Shown: in pieces, positions 56,313-64,000 of the stretch
Numbering within the stretch: position 1 is the stretch's first letter
Layout of the letters: each line of letters starts with the position of its first letter
NCBI RefSeq assembly: GCF_000708045.1
Contig: NZ_ANIE01000007.1
Span: 62,001-126,000 of the forward strand
Direction: 5' to 3'
From: Marinobacter nitratireducens
Lineage (GTDB): Bacteria; Pseudomonadota; Gammaproteobacteria; Pseudomonadales; Oleiphilaceae
DNA length: 64,000 bases
Notes under the pieces: generated by a model
The model's input: only the letters and a program-made list of their open reading frames with translations
The model's database searches: none
Told to the model about the DNA's origin: nothing
Made by a program: the position numbers and the translations under genes

Positions 56313-57236
56313 ATGCAAGACCTCCTGTACTTTTCCCAACAGCTCATTAACGGGCTAACGATCGGGAGCGCCTACGCCCTGATCGCCATCGGTTACACGA
56401 TGGTTTACGGCATCATCGGCATGATCAACTTTGCCCATGGTGAAATCTACATGATTGGCGCATACACCGCGCTGCTCGCCATCACCGGACTCGCCACACT
56501 CGGCGTGACCTGGTTGCCTCTGATACTTCTCATCGCGCTGATTTGTGCCATGATCGTTTCCAGCTCCATGGGCTGGGCCGTCGAGCGTGTCGCCTATCGG
56601 CCAGTCCGGGGACGACACCGCCTGATCCCGCTGATCTCAGCCATCGGCATGTCGATTTTTCTCCAGAACTACGTCCATCTGGCCCAGGGATCCCGCAATA
56701 TCGGCTTCCCGGCGCTGATTGAAGGCGGCTTCCAATTCGGCTCATCAGGCGCATTCCAGATGTCCCTCTCCTACATGCAGATCACCATCTTCATAACCAC
56801 CCTCATCTGCATGACCCTGCTCTCCCTGTTCATATCCCGTTCCCGCACCGGCAGAGCCTGTCGGGCTGTGTCCCAGGATATTGGGATGGCCAATCTGCTA
56901 GGCATCGACACCAACCGGATCATTTCCGCCACGTTCGTGATTGGTGCCGCCCTGGCGGCCGTTGCCGGCCTGTTGCTGGGGATGTACTACGGTTCTATCG
57001 ACCCACTGTTCGGATTCATCGCCGGCCTCAAGGCCTTCACTGCAGCAGTACTCGGCGGCATCGGCAGTATCCCGGGCGCTATGCTGGGCGGTCTGATCCT
57101 GGGCGTATCCGAGAGCATGACCTCAGGCTACCTCAGCGGTGAATACAAGGACGTGGTTTCCTTCGGCCTACTCATTCTCATTCTGCTGTTCAAACCCACC
57201 GGCCTGCTCGGCAAACCGGAGGTTGAGAAAATCTGA
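56313..57236 (+). CDS. livH: Branched-chain amino acid ABC permease LivH
   Basis: This 307-residue membrane protein has the LivH pattern [39 protein letters not shown] and [25 protein letters not shown], with about eight helices. It forms the channel with LivM. Its stop and the livM start share bases in a TGATG overlap. Confidence 0.96.
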   Translation: MQDLLYFSQQLINGLTIGSAYALIAIGYTMVYGIIGMINFAHGEIYMIGAYTALLAITGLATLGVTWLPLILLIALICAMIVSSSMGWAVERVAYRPVRGRHRLIPLISAIGMSIFLQNYVHLAQGSRNIGFPALIEGGFQFGSSGAFQMSLSYMQITIFITTLICMTLLSLFISRSRTGRACRAVSQDIGMANLLGIDTNRIISATFVIGAALAAVAGLLLGMYYGSIDPLFGFIAGLKAFTAAVLGGIGSIPGAMLGGLILGVSESMTSGYLSGEYKDVVSFGLLILILLFKPTGLLGKPEVEKI

Positions 57237-58507
57237 TGGCTGCTAACAACCTCAAGCACGCGCTGTTTTGCGCGGTCGTAACGCTCGTTATCGCCTACCC
57301 GATCCTGGGCCTCAACCTGGAAGCCCAGGGCATCAACGTCACTCTCGAAGGCGCCGACGCATCCACCGTGATCTCGGTTCTGGCTGCGGCTGTCGTGGTC
57401 TTCCTGTTCCAGCTGTTCCGGGACAACATCCTGTCCGTCCTGAAGAGCGTCCCATCGCCGCTCCCCAAAAGCCAGAAGGAGCCCATGGCGGAGAACAAGC
57501 GCGCACGGATTGAATCCTGGGTGCTGACGGGGATTGTGATTCTCGCCCTGTTCTGGCCGTTCTTCGTGTCCCGCGGCGCCGTGGATCTGGCCACACTGGT
57601 GCTGATTTACATCATGCTGGCGTTGGGATTGAACGTCGTGGTCGGCCTGGCCGGCCTGCTGGATCTGGGCTATGTCGCCTTTTACGCCGTAGGGGCCTAT
57701 ACCTTCGCCCTGCTCTCCCAGTATGCCGGCGTGTCTTTCTGGGTAGCCCTGCCCATTGGTGCGTGCCTGGCCGCGCTGTTTGGTTTCACTTTGGGCTTTC
57801 CGGTACTGCGACTGAGGGGGGATTATCTCGCCATCGTCACCCTCGGGTTCGGCGAGATCATCCGGATCCTGCTCAACAACTGGACCTCCCTGACCGGTGG
57901 CCCGAATGGCGTGGGCGGCATTCCCGACCCGACACTCTTCGGCATGGAATTTGGCCGGAGGGTAAAGGAAGAAGGCAATGTTTCATTCCATGAAACCTTC
58001 GGTATCGCCTACAGCGGTGAACACAAGGTTATCTTCCTCTACCTCATCGCCCTGGTCCTGGCGGTCTTTACCGCACTCGTGATTCGCCGCTTTATGCGCA
58101 TGCCGGTCGGACGCTCCTGGGAAGCGCTGAGAGAAGACGAAATCGCCGCGCGTTCTCTGGGCATGAGCCGGACTGCCGTCAAGCTGTCCGCGTTCACCAT
58201 TGGTGCGTTTTTCGCCGGTTTTGCCGGAACCGTGTTTGCCTCAAAGCAGGGTTTCATCAGCCCTGAATCGTTCGTCTTCCTGGAATCCGCCATCATTCTC
58301 GCCATCGTCGTTCTCGGCGGAATGGGCTCCCAGATCGGTGTGGTACTGGCAGCAATCGCCGTCACCATATTGCCCGAGCTGGCCCGGGAATTCTCAGAAT
58401 ACCGGATGCTGATTTTCGGTGCCGCCATGGTGCTGATGATGATCTGGCGACCACAGGGCCTGATGCCTGTGCGCCGCATCCACATTGAACTCAGCAAGCA
58501 GGAGTGA
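57236..58507 (+). CDS. livM: Branched-chain amino acid ABC permease LivM
   Basis: This 423-residue membrane protein has the LivM core from about residue 95 ([82 protein letters not shown]). An N-terminal extension of about 90 residues with two hydrophobic segments resembles BraE of Pseudomonas. It overlaps livH by one base and ends six bases before livG. Confidence 0.96.
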   Translation: MAANNLKHALFCAVVTLVIAYPILGLNLEAQGINVTLEGADASTVISVLAAAVVVFLFQLFRDNILSVLKSVPSPLPKSQKEPMAENKRARIESWVLTGIVILALFWPFFVSRGAVDLATLVLIYIMLALGLNVVVGLAGLLDLGYVAFYAVGAYTFALLSQYAGVSFWVALPIGACLAALFGFTLGFPVLRLRGDYLAIVTLGFGEIIRILLNNWTSLTGGPNGVGGIPDPTLFGMEFGRRVKEEGNVSFHETFGIAYSGEHKVIFLYLIALVLAVFTALVIRRFMRMPVGRSWEALREDEIAARSLGMSRTAVKLSAFTIGAFFAGFAGTVFASKQGFISPESFVFLESAIILAIVVLGGMGSQIGVVLAAIAVTILPELAREFSEYRMLIFGAAMVLMMIWRPQGLMPVRRIHIELSKQE

Positions 58508-58513
58508 CGGACG

Positions 58514-59269
58514 ATGCTTGAAGTACAGAATCTGTCCATGCGCTTTGGCGGCCTGCTGGCTGTTGATCAGGTGTCCCTGGACGTAAACGAGCGTGAAATC
58601 GTGTCGATCATCGGCCCAAACGGCGCCGGAAAGACCACTGTATTCAATTGCATGAGCGGTTTTTACAAGCCCACGGGCGGCAAGATCCTGTTTCAGGGCC
58701 AGGAAGTTCAGGGCAAGCCTGACTACAAGATTTCACGGCTGGGTATGGTGCGCACCTTCCAGCACGTTCGCCTGTTCAACAACATGACCGTGGTAGAAAA
58801 CCTGCTGGTCGCCCAGCACCGGCATCTCAATACCAACCTGCTGGCCGGGCTGCTAAAAACGCCCGATTACCGCGAGCGGGAGCGGAAGTCCCTGGACCGT
58901 GCTGCCTACTGGCTCAACCGGGTCGGCCTCATGGACATGGCCAATCGGGAGGCCGGCAACCTGGCCTACGGTCAGCAGCGCCGTCTGGAGATCGCACGGT
59001 GCATGGTGACTGAACCCAAGCTGCTCATGCTGGACGAACCGGCAGCAGGCCTGAACCCGGCGGAAACCAAGGACCTCAACCAACTGATCGTCAGCCTTAA
59101 AGAAGACTATTGTGTGTCTGTCGTGCTGATCGAGCACGATATGAGCCTGGTAATGGACATCTCGGACCGGATCAATGTCATCAACCAGGGGCGCCCCCTG
59201 GCCAGTGGCACCCCGGAAGAAATCCGCCAGAATGACGACGTGATCAAAGCCTATCTGGGTGAGGCCTGA
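58514..59269 (+). CDS. livG: Branched-chain amino acid ABC ATPase LivG
   Basis: This 251-residue ATPase has Walker A GPNGAGKT at 34-41, the YGQQRRLEIAR signature region near 153 and Walker B LLMLDEPAAGLNP. The insert around GMVRTFQHVRLFNNMTVVENLLVAQH is typical of LivG. It works as a heterodimer with LivF, encoded nine bases later. Confidence 0.96.
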   Translation: MLEVQNLSMRFGGLLAVDQVSLDVNEREIVSIIGPNGAGKTTVFNCMSGFYKPTGGKILFQGQEVQGKPDYKISRLGMVRTFQHVRLFNNMTVVENLLVAQHRHLNTNLLAGLLKTPDYRERERKSLDRAAYWLNRVGLMDMANREAGNLAYGQQRRLEIARCMVTEPKLLMLDEPAAGLNPAETKDLNQLIVSLKEDYCVSVVLIEHDMSLVMDISDRINVINQGRPLASGTPEEIRQNDDVIKAYLGEA

Positions 59270-59278
59270 GGAAAAACC

Positions 59279-59980
59279 ATGCTAGTACTAGAAGATGTCC
59301 ATACGCATTACGGCAAAATCGAAGCACTGCACGGCGTCTCGGTTGAGGTCAACAAAGGCGAAATCGTCTCCCTGATCGGCGCCAACGGAGCGGGTAAAAC
59401 CACCCTTCTGATGACCGTCTGTGGCAACCCACAGGCCAGCTCTGGCCGCGTCATTCTGGAAGGCCGGGATATCACCCGTGCACCAACCGCCGAGATCATG
59501 CGCTCCGGCATATCCATTGTGCCCGAGGGGCGGCGTATTTTCTCTGGCTTGACCGTCGAGGAAAACCTCTTCATGGGCGGTTTCTTCAATGGCAAAGCCG
59601 AAAACCGGAAGACCCTGGAGCACGTCTACGAGCTGTTCCCGCGCCTGAAAGAGCGGGAACTCCAGCGTGCAGGCACCATGTCCGGCGGCGAGCAGCAGAT
59701 GCTGGCCATCGGTCGGGCGCTGATGAGCAAGCCAAGAATGATCATCCTTGATGAACCATCGCTTGGGCTCGCCCCCATCATTATCCAGCAGATCTTCGAG
59801 ATTATCGGGCACCTTCGGGATGAAGGTATTACCGTGTTTCTGGTAGAACAGAACGCCCACCAGGCCCTGAATCTGGCTGATCGCGGATATGTCCTGGAAA
59901 CAGGGCGCATCCGCCTTCAGGATACCGGCAAAAACCTGCTCGCCAACCCGGACGTCCAGAACGCCTATCTGGGCGGCTGA
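59279..59980 (+). CDS. livF: Branched-chain amino acid ABC ATPase LivF
   Basis: This 233-residue ATPase has Walker A GANGAGKT at 34-41, the signature MSGGEQQML near 134 and Walker B MIILDEPSLGLAP. The end QNAYLGG is diagnostic of LivF. It is the last gene of the liv operon, and a strong terminator follows within 60 bases. Confidence 0.96.
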   Translation: MLVLEDVHTHYGKIEALHGVSVEVNKGEIVSLIGANGAGKTTLLMTVCGNPQASSGRVILEGRDITRAPTAEIMRSGISIVPEGRRIFSGLTVEENLFMGGFFNGKAENRKTLEHVYELFPRLKERELQRAGTMSGGEQQMLAIGRALMSKPRMIILDEPSLGLAPIIIQQIFEIIGHLRDEGITVFLVEQNAHQALNLADRGYVLETGRIRLQDTGKNLLANPDVQNAYLGG

Positions 59981-60001
59981 GCCTGCGAGGGCCCCAAGCA
60001 C

Positions 60002-60039
60002 AAAAAAGCCGGAGCATGTCACCATGCCCCGGCTTTTTT
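60002..60039. terminator. Strong bidirectional intrinsic terminator after livF
   Basis: An A-run, GCCGG, an unpaired A, GCATG, a 4-base loop, CATGC, an unpaired C, CCGGC and a T-run make a nearly perfect stem-loop. It serves livF and the convergent lipoprotein gene, which ends at 60056. Confidence 0.9.
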
Positions 60040-60055
60040 GTCTCAGGCACCGCGT

Positions 60056-60490
60056 TTACTTAACGCTTTTGATCGTGCCCTTGTAGCCTTCAACAGTCAC
60101 GTCAATGGTGCCGTAAACGACGTAGTCGTTTTTCTTGACGGTGTAGCGCGGAGCCACAATCACGTCAGCACCGGATGCTGAAATGGCGTTGTACGCGGCT
60201 GCAGATTTCACTGCGGAAACCGGATCGAGGCCGCCCAGACCCAGGCTGCTGCCACCGCCGTTACCATAGGCCATACCATCCGCGTATTCGTTGTCATCAC
60301 TCATGGTGAAGAACAGAATTTTGGTGGCGGATGAGGTGCCAGTGATTTTCTCGCCAACTTCGATATCAGCCTTGATATCCGTATCAACAGAGCCGTTCAG
60401 GGGAACGGGGCTGGAGCTGACGTTAAGGGAGGAACAACCGGTGAGGGCGCCGGCCAGTACGAGACTGGAAGCGATAAGTACGTTTTTCAC
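60056..60490 (-). CDS. Small predicted lipoprotein
   Basis: This 144-residue protein has a lipoprotein signal (KNVLIASSLVLAGALTGCSSL). A GTG at 60490 is the likely start, with GGAG about nine bases upstream; an ATG at 60565 would add an implausible leader. The mature part has a glycine-rich centre (YGNGGGSSLGLGGLDP) and a strand-rich end (ADVIVAPRYTVKKNDYVVYGTIDVTVEGYKGTIKSV). It resembles small outer-membrane lipoproteins of unknown role. A good promoter lies at 60537-60565. Confidence 0.75.
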   Translation of the reverse strand: MKNVLIASSLVLAGALTGCSSLNVSSSPVPLNGSVDTDIKADIEVGEKITGTSSATKILFFTMSDDNEYADGMAYGNGGGSSLGLGGLDPVSAVKSAAAYNAISASGADVIVAPRYTVKKNDYVVYGTIDVTVEGYKGTIKSVK

Positions 60491-60810
60491 AAAAAACTCT
60501 CCATGTGTTTGTCGATCAGCCTTCATGGCTGCGCGCACTATACTGAATTCACCTTTATGTAACAATACGCAATTTAAAATCTCTGTTTAGACACTTTTGA
60601 AATATGAACACGTGATCAGATTTCTCCGGATTCTTGGGCCAAATCAATAACTCACTAATCTTTAAGCTTGCAGATGCAGGATTTGAACTATACTCAAGCC
60701 AACGGTCGTTCTGTCTCCACAAAACAGTCAGGGCCGTTCAAGCATTCACCACCCGACCGCGGTGGCGAAATGTGCGACGACAGCTAAAAAACCACATAAA
60801 GGAGTGGATA
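60491..60810. other. 320-base divergent promoter region
   Basis: This region separates the lipoprotein gene from the DUF3015 gene. It holds the lipoprotein promoter and, on the plus strand, a TATACT hexamer at 60689-60694 with TTGCAG 15 bases upstream as a weak candidate for the DUF3015 operon. No gene was supported. Confidence 0.5.
60537..60565 (-). promoter_or_regulatory. Sigma-70-type promoter of the lipoprotein gene
   Basis: On the minus strand TTGTTA (60560-60565) and TATAGT (60537-60542) are separated by exactly 17 bases, which would place the transcript start about 40 bases before the GTG codon. Confidence 0.55.
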
Positions 60811-61275
60811 ATGAAAAAACTGATCGCAGGTGCAATTCTTCTCGGCGCTTCCTCCATGGCTTTCGCACAGCCTGGCTGTGGCGTTGGTGCCATGATCTGG
60901 AAAGGACAGTCCGGTATTGCCCCACACGTCCTGGCCGCAACCACTAACGGTACTTTCGGTAACCAGACTTTCGGTATGACCACCGGTACCCTCGGCTGCT
61001 CCACCAACCAGGCCGTACAATCCATGGCCATGTACATGGACAGCAACATCGACAAGGTTGCCCGTGACATGTCCCGCGGATCCGGCGAAAACATCGACAC
61101 CCTGGCCGTACTGCTGGGCGTTGAAGAAGCCGATCGTGACACTTTCCGCAAGACCCTGCAGGACAACTTTGCGACCATCTTCCCGAGCTCTGACACCACC
61201 TCTGGTGAAGCGGTAGACGCCATCGTTGCCCTGATGGAACAGAACGACGATCTGAGCAAGTACGTCGCAGCCTGA
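60811..61275 (+). CDS. DUF3015 family protein
   Basis: This 154-residue protein has a signal peptide (MKKLIAGAILLGASSMAFA) and the DUF3015 pattern GCGVGAMIWKGQSGIAPHVLAATTNGTFGNQTFGMTTGTLGC, with cysteines that could form a disulfide, and then a helical region. The family is exported and uncharacterised. GGAG lies eight bases before the ATG at 60811. The operon continues with the DUF4105 gene. Confidence 0.88.
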   Translation: MKKLIAGAILLGASSMAFAQPGCGVGAMIWKGQSGIAPHVLAATTNGTFGNQTFGMTTGTLGCSTNQAVQSMAMYMDSNIDKVARDMSRGSGENIDTLAVLLGVEEADRDTFRKTLQDNFATIFPSSDTTSGEAVDAIVALMEQNDDLSKYVAA

Positions 61276-61364
61276 TCCAGGCCGCACTGAAGGAATCGCT
61301 CATGCGCCAGGGACGGCGCATCATTTCTCAAAATCCTCCAACTTCCGGACAATGATCAACAGCC

Positions 61365-63230
61365 ATGGGCAACCTGCTTCGCCTTGGGCCAGCCTTGTTA
61401 TTGCTCGCCCTCACTCTACCCGCCCAGGCGGACACACACACAAACGACGAAGCCCTGTACCAGGATCCAGCCTGGCTCATTCTTGGCCACTACCAGGAGG
61501 ACACCTGGGGCGACGGCTACACCAGCCAGGCCGACGATCCCGATTTTTTCCTCAGCGATCTCGGCAAGCATTCGCCGCAGGCCGAACTGCAGGCCACGCT
61601 CAGCGCGATACGTCAGCCCGGTAACGGTGACGAACACGCACGCTGCCGTTTTCCAGCCCGCACCGAATGGCTGCAGCAACGCCTTGGACTGGAGCTGCCT
61701 CCGATCGAATGCCCCTCCTATGACGAGTGGGTAAATACCCTGAATACAGAGACAGTGACACTGGTCTTCGCTGCCTCCTACCTGAACAGCCCTTCCTCCA
61801 TGTTCGGGCACACGTTCCTGCGACTCGATCCGCCCAGCGATGACGAACAAACCAATCTCCTGTTGGCCAGCACGATTTCCTACGCCGCAGACGCCGCCGC
61901 TCATGACAGCGAACTCCTGTTTGCCTACAAGGGGATCTTTGGCGGCTATCCCGGCATCACCACCGTCCAGCCCTATTACGAAAAAATCCGCCTCTACTCG
62001 GATATTGAGCACAGAGACCTCTGGGAATACACCCTGAACCTCGACCAGAGCGAAGTGGACTTGCTGCTTGCCCATGCCTGGGAAATTCGGGACCACAATT
62101 TTGACTACTACTTCTTCGACGAGAACTGCGCCTACCGCCTACTCGCATTGATTGACGTGGCACGCCCGGGCACTGACCTGCTGGGCGAAGTGAGCACCCA
62201 CGCCATACCATCAGACACCGTGCGTTGGGTTGTGGACAAGGACTTGGTCAGCGACGTCTATTACCGCCCATCGGCAGCCACATCCGTCGCCTACAGCTTG
62301 TCTACGCTGCCATCCGAGCATCAGACCTTGTCGGCGGCCATCGCCAACGGCTATGTCGAAGTGGATTCCGACGAGGTTACCGAATTGCCGCCCAAAGCGC
62401 GTGCCAGGGTTCTGGATGCAACCTATGATTATGTCCGCTACCAGAGCGAGGCGGAGGGCTGGCCAAGGGATATAGCCGCGCCGTTGTCCCACGACCTGCT
62501 GAGAGCCCGCAGCAGGATCGACCACGCAGCAGCACCAGAAACGCCGCCGGAGCCGGGCGTCAGGGATGATCAGGGCCACGACACCTTTCGCCTGAGCCTT
62601 GGCGGAGGCCAGCATGCGCACCGGGAGTTTACTCAGGTGACCCTGCGTCCGGCGTACCACGACGTTCTCGATCCACCGGCTGGTTATCGTGGCGGAGCCC
62701 AGTTGCAGTTCCTCCGCATGGACGCGCGCTATTACACCGACAATGATGAACTCCAACTGGAAAAACTGACGGGCGTGGAAATACGTTCCCTGAGCCCCCG
62801 AAACCAGTTTTTCTCCCCGCTGTCATGGCAAGTCGGGTTCGGCGGGCGCAGGACGGATATCGGTAACAAGAGGGTCCTGACCCCTTACCTCGAAGGTGGC
62901 GCCGGCGGCAGCTGGCGGCTTGCCACCGGCACCCAGGCCTTTGCCATCGCCACTGCCGATCTGGAAATCGACGACGACCTTCGCCGGGGCTACGACGCCG
63001 CCCCTGGCGCTGACCTTGGTCTGCTGTTTCAAAGCGACCGCCTGAGCCTGATAGCCGGCGCCAAAACCAAAGCATGGATCGTGAGCAGCCAGCATCGACA
63101 GGACCAGGCCTACGCCAAAGCCAATTGGCACTTTGGCCGCGAATTCAGCCTATTTGCCGAATTCACCCGGGAAGATCACTACGACAGGTACCAGAGTCTA
63201 TGGCAGGCAGGATTGCACGCTTACTTCTGA
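61365..63230 (+). CDS. DUF4105 domain-containing protein
   Basis: This 621-residue protein has a signal peptide to about residue 22 (LTLPAQA) and a DUF4105 region from about 120 to 280 with VFAASYLNSPSSMFGHTFLRLD and YYFFDENCAYRLLALIDVARPG. The C-terminal 200 residues alternate polar and hydrophobic positions and end in YF, suggesting an outer-membrane beta-barrel. DUF4105 contains a conserved cysteine (DENCAY) and histidine (GHTF), which recalls a papain-like site, but activity is unproven. It overlaps the next gene by 31 bases. Confidence 0.85.
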   Translation: MGNLLRLGPALLLLALTLPAQADTHTNDEALYQDPAWLILGHYQEDTWGDGYTSQADDPDFFLSDLGKHSPQAELQATLSAIRQPGNGDEHARCRFPARTEWLQQRLGLELPPIECPSYDEWVNTLNTETVTLVFAASYLNSPSSMFGHTFLRLDPPSDDEQTNLLLASTISYAADAAAHDSELLFAYKGIFGGYPGITTVQPYYEKIRLYSDIEHRDLWEYTLNLDQSEVDLLLAHAWEIRDHNFDYYFFDENCAYRLLALIDVARPGTDLLGEVSTHAIPSDTVRWVVDKDLVSDVYYRPSAATSVAYSLSTLPSEHQTLSAAIANGYVEVDSDEVTELPPKARARVLDATYDYVRYQSEAEGWPRDIAAPLSHDLLRARSRIDHAAAPETPPEPGVRDDQGHDTFRLSLGGGQHAHREFTQVTLRPAYHDVLDPPAGYRGGAQLQFLRMDARYYTDNDELQLEKLTGVEIRSLSPRNQFFSPLSWQVGFGGRRTDIGNKRVLTPYLEGGAGGSWRLATGTQAFAIATADLEIDDDLRRGYDAAPGADLGLLFQSDRLSLIAGAKTKAWIVSSQHRQDQAYAKANWHFGREFSLFAEFTREDHYDRYQSLWQAGLHAYF

Positions 63231-64000
63231 CATCGCCAACGGGCAGTTCACTCCAACCCGGGCGTTTCAGGCAGGCTATAGTTAGCCTACTGCTGATCAC
63301 CGCGGCCTTATTAAGCGGGGGCTGCAGCAGCGTGTTCTTTTATCCGGATAACGTAACTTACATTACCCCGGACCGATTGAACCTGGAGTATGAAGACATC
63401 TACCTCGACACACCCGACGGCGAACGCCTTCATGGCTGGTGGCTCCCGGCAGCAAACGACAACGCCCCTGTAAAAGGCACCATCTACTACCTGCACGGCA
63501 ATGCCCAGAACATCAGCAGCCACCTACTCAACGTTGCCTGGTTGCCCGCTGAGGGCTACAACGTCTTCACCATCGACTACCGCGGCTACGGCAAGTCCAG
63601 TGGCGCCCCAGACCTTGAGGGCGCCTTACATGACGTGGAAACCGGCCTGCGATGGCTGGGCGCAAAAAACGGCGTTAGTGATCGCCCACTTTACCTTCTG
63701 GGCCAGAGCCTCGGCGGCGGACTGGGCATTGCGCTTGCCAGCGAATGGGTCAAGCGCGAGGAACAGCCAGCACTGAATGGTGTGGTCCTGGACAGCACCT
63801 TTTCCGGTTTCCGCCTGATTGCACGCGAAAAACTTGGCTCATTCTGGCTCACCTGGCCTTTCCAGATCCCCCTGAGCTGGACCATCCCCGACGACTATGA
63901 GGGCATCGACCGAATCCCGGAGATCAGCCCCACTCCGGTCATGATCATCCACAGCGCCCGTGACGGAATCATTCCCTACCACCACGGCGTCGCACTCTAC
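63200..64000 (+). CDS. Alpha/beta hydrolase lipoprotein, 3' truncated
   Basis: This open frame runs off the window after 267 residues. The ATG at 63200 overlaps the DUF4105 gene in another frame. An N-terminal hydrophobic segment ends in LLSGGC, a probable lipoprotein signal with cysteine 42. The hydrolase fold follows, with YLHGNAQN near 97, YRGYGKSSG, and GQSLGG holding the nucleophile Ser170. The region FYPDNVTYITPDRLNLEYEDIYLDTPDGERLHGWWLP is typical of the YfhR/BEM46-like group. The catalytic aspartate is likely in SARDGIIP, and the histidine lies beyond the end. Confidence 0.85.
   Translation, partial: MAGRIARLLLTSPTGSSLQPGRFRQAIVSLLLITAALLSGGCSSVFFYPDNVTYITPDRLNLEYEDIYLDTPDGERLHGWWLPAANDNAPVKGTIYYLHGNAQNISSHLLNVAWLPAEGYNVFTIDYRGYGKSSGAPDLEGALHDVETGLRWLGAKNGVSDRPLYLLGQSLGGGLGIALASEWVKREEQPALNGVVLDSTFSGFRLIAREKLGSFWLTWPFQIPLSWTIPDDYEGIDRIPEISPTPVMIIHSARDGIIPYHHGVALY

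Overview
The window reads as one continuous piece of chromosome from a marine gammaproteobacterium, most like Marinobacter or a close relative. The reasons are the moderately high G+C, a Pseudomonas-style pyruvate dehydrogenase E2 with two lipoyl domains, two-subunit arginine succinyltransferase, TRAP and liv transporters in quantity, an EphD-like hydrolase/dehydrogenase fusion, and no phage or insertion sequence. The taxon is inferred from gene content, not from a marker gene. No rRNA, tRNA, CRISPR array or transposase was found. Both ends cut through genes.

Layout. 1-2.5 kb: end of a histidine phosphatase, a metallophosphoesterase, an amphi-Trp protein and a small unknown. 2.6-6 kb: glutaryl-CoA degradation (CoA transferase and glutaryl-CoA dehydrogenase) with a divergent GntR regulator. 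6-12 kb: an orphan ParA ATPase, a membrane-anchored beta-helix protein, a DUF4124 protein, an EphD-like fusion and a PF10118 protein. 12.1-20.9 kb: a glycolate/2-hydroxyacid unit in which glcDEF-glcG and a complete TRAP importer run as one leftward operon, opposite the GntR regulator glcC, with two identical 15-bp palindromes between them. 20.9-25.2 kb: a basic amino acid ABC importer followed by astE. 25.2-30.2 kb: an RND pump and adaptor with a divergent TetR regulator. 30.2-36.4 kb: astC-aruF-aruG-astD-astB, the rest of the arginine succinyltransferase pathway. 36.5-45.2 kb: a DnaQ/GIY-YIG nuclease, a porin, an Old Yellow Enzyme homologue and aceE-aceF. 45.9-50.4 kb: a KamA-family radical SAM protein, an AraC regulator divergent from a fatty acid desaturase, and cnoX. 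50.6-54.8 kb: a second-type Lon protease, a MarR regulator and a membrane TPR protein. 55-60 kb: livKHMGF. 60-64 kb: a small lipoprotein, then a DUF3015-DUF4105-alpha/beta hydrolase operon that runs off the end.

How the genes work together. Much of the window handles uptake and breakdown of small nitrogen- and carbon-rich compounds: arginine/ornithine to glutamate and succinate (importer plus Ast), glutarate from lysine, glycolate or lactate, and branched-chain amino acids, feeding pyruvate and TCA metabolism (aceEF). Most catabolic units have a local regulator with a readable palindrome or direct repeat beside it.

The most unusual feature is a pair of 104-112 bp palindromic elements (24052-24155 and 40755-40866). 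Their 54-nt cores are conserved (45 of 54 positions by eye) and fold into two small hairpins. Their long outer arms are perfectly self-complementary within each copy but unrelated between copies. This is a conserved centre with variable arms, the reverse of an ordinary repeat with terminal inverted repeats.
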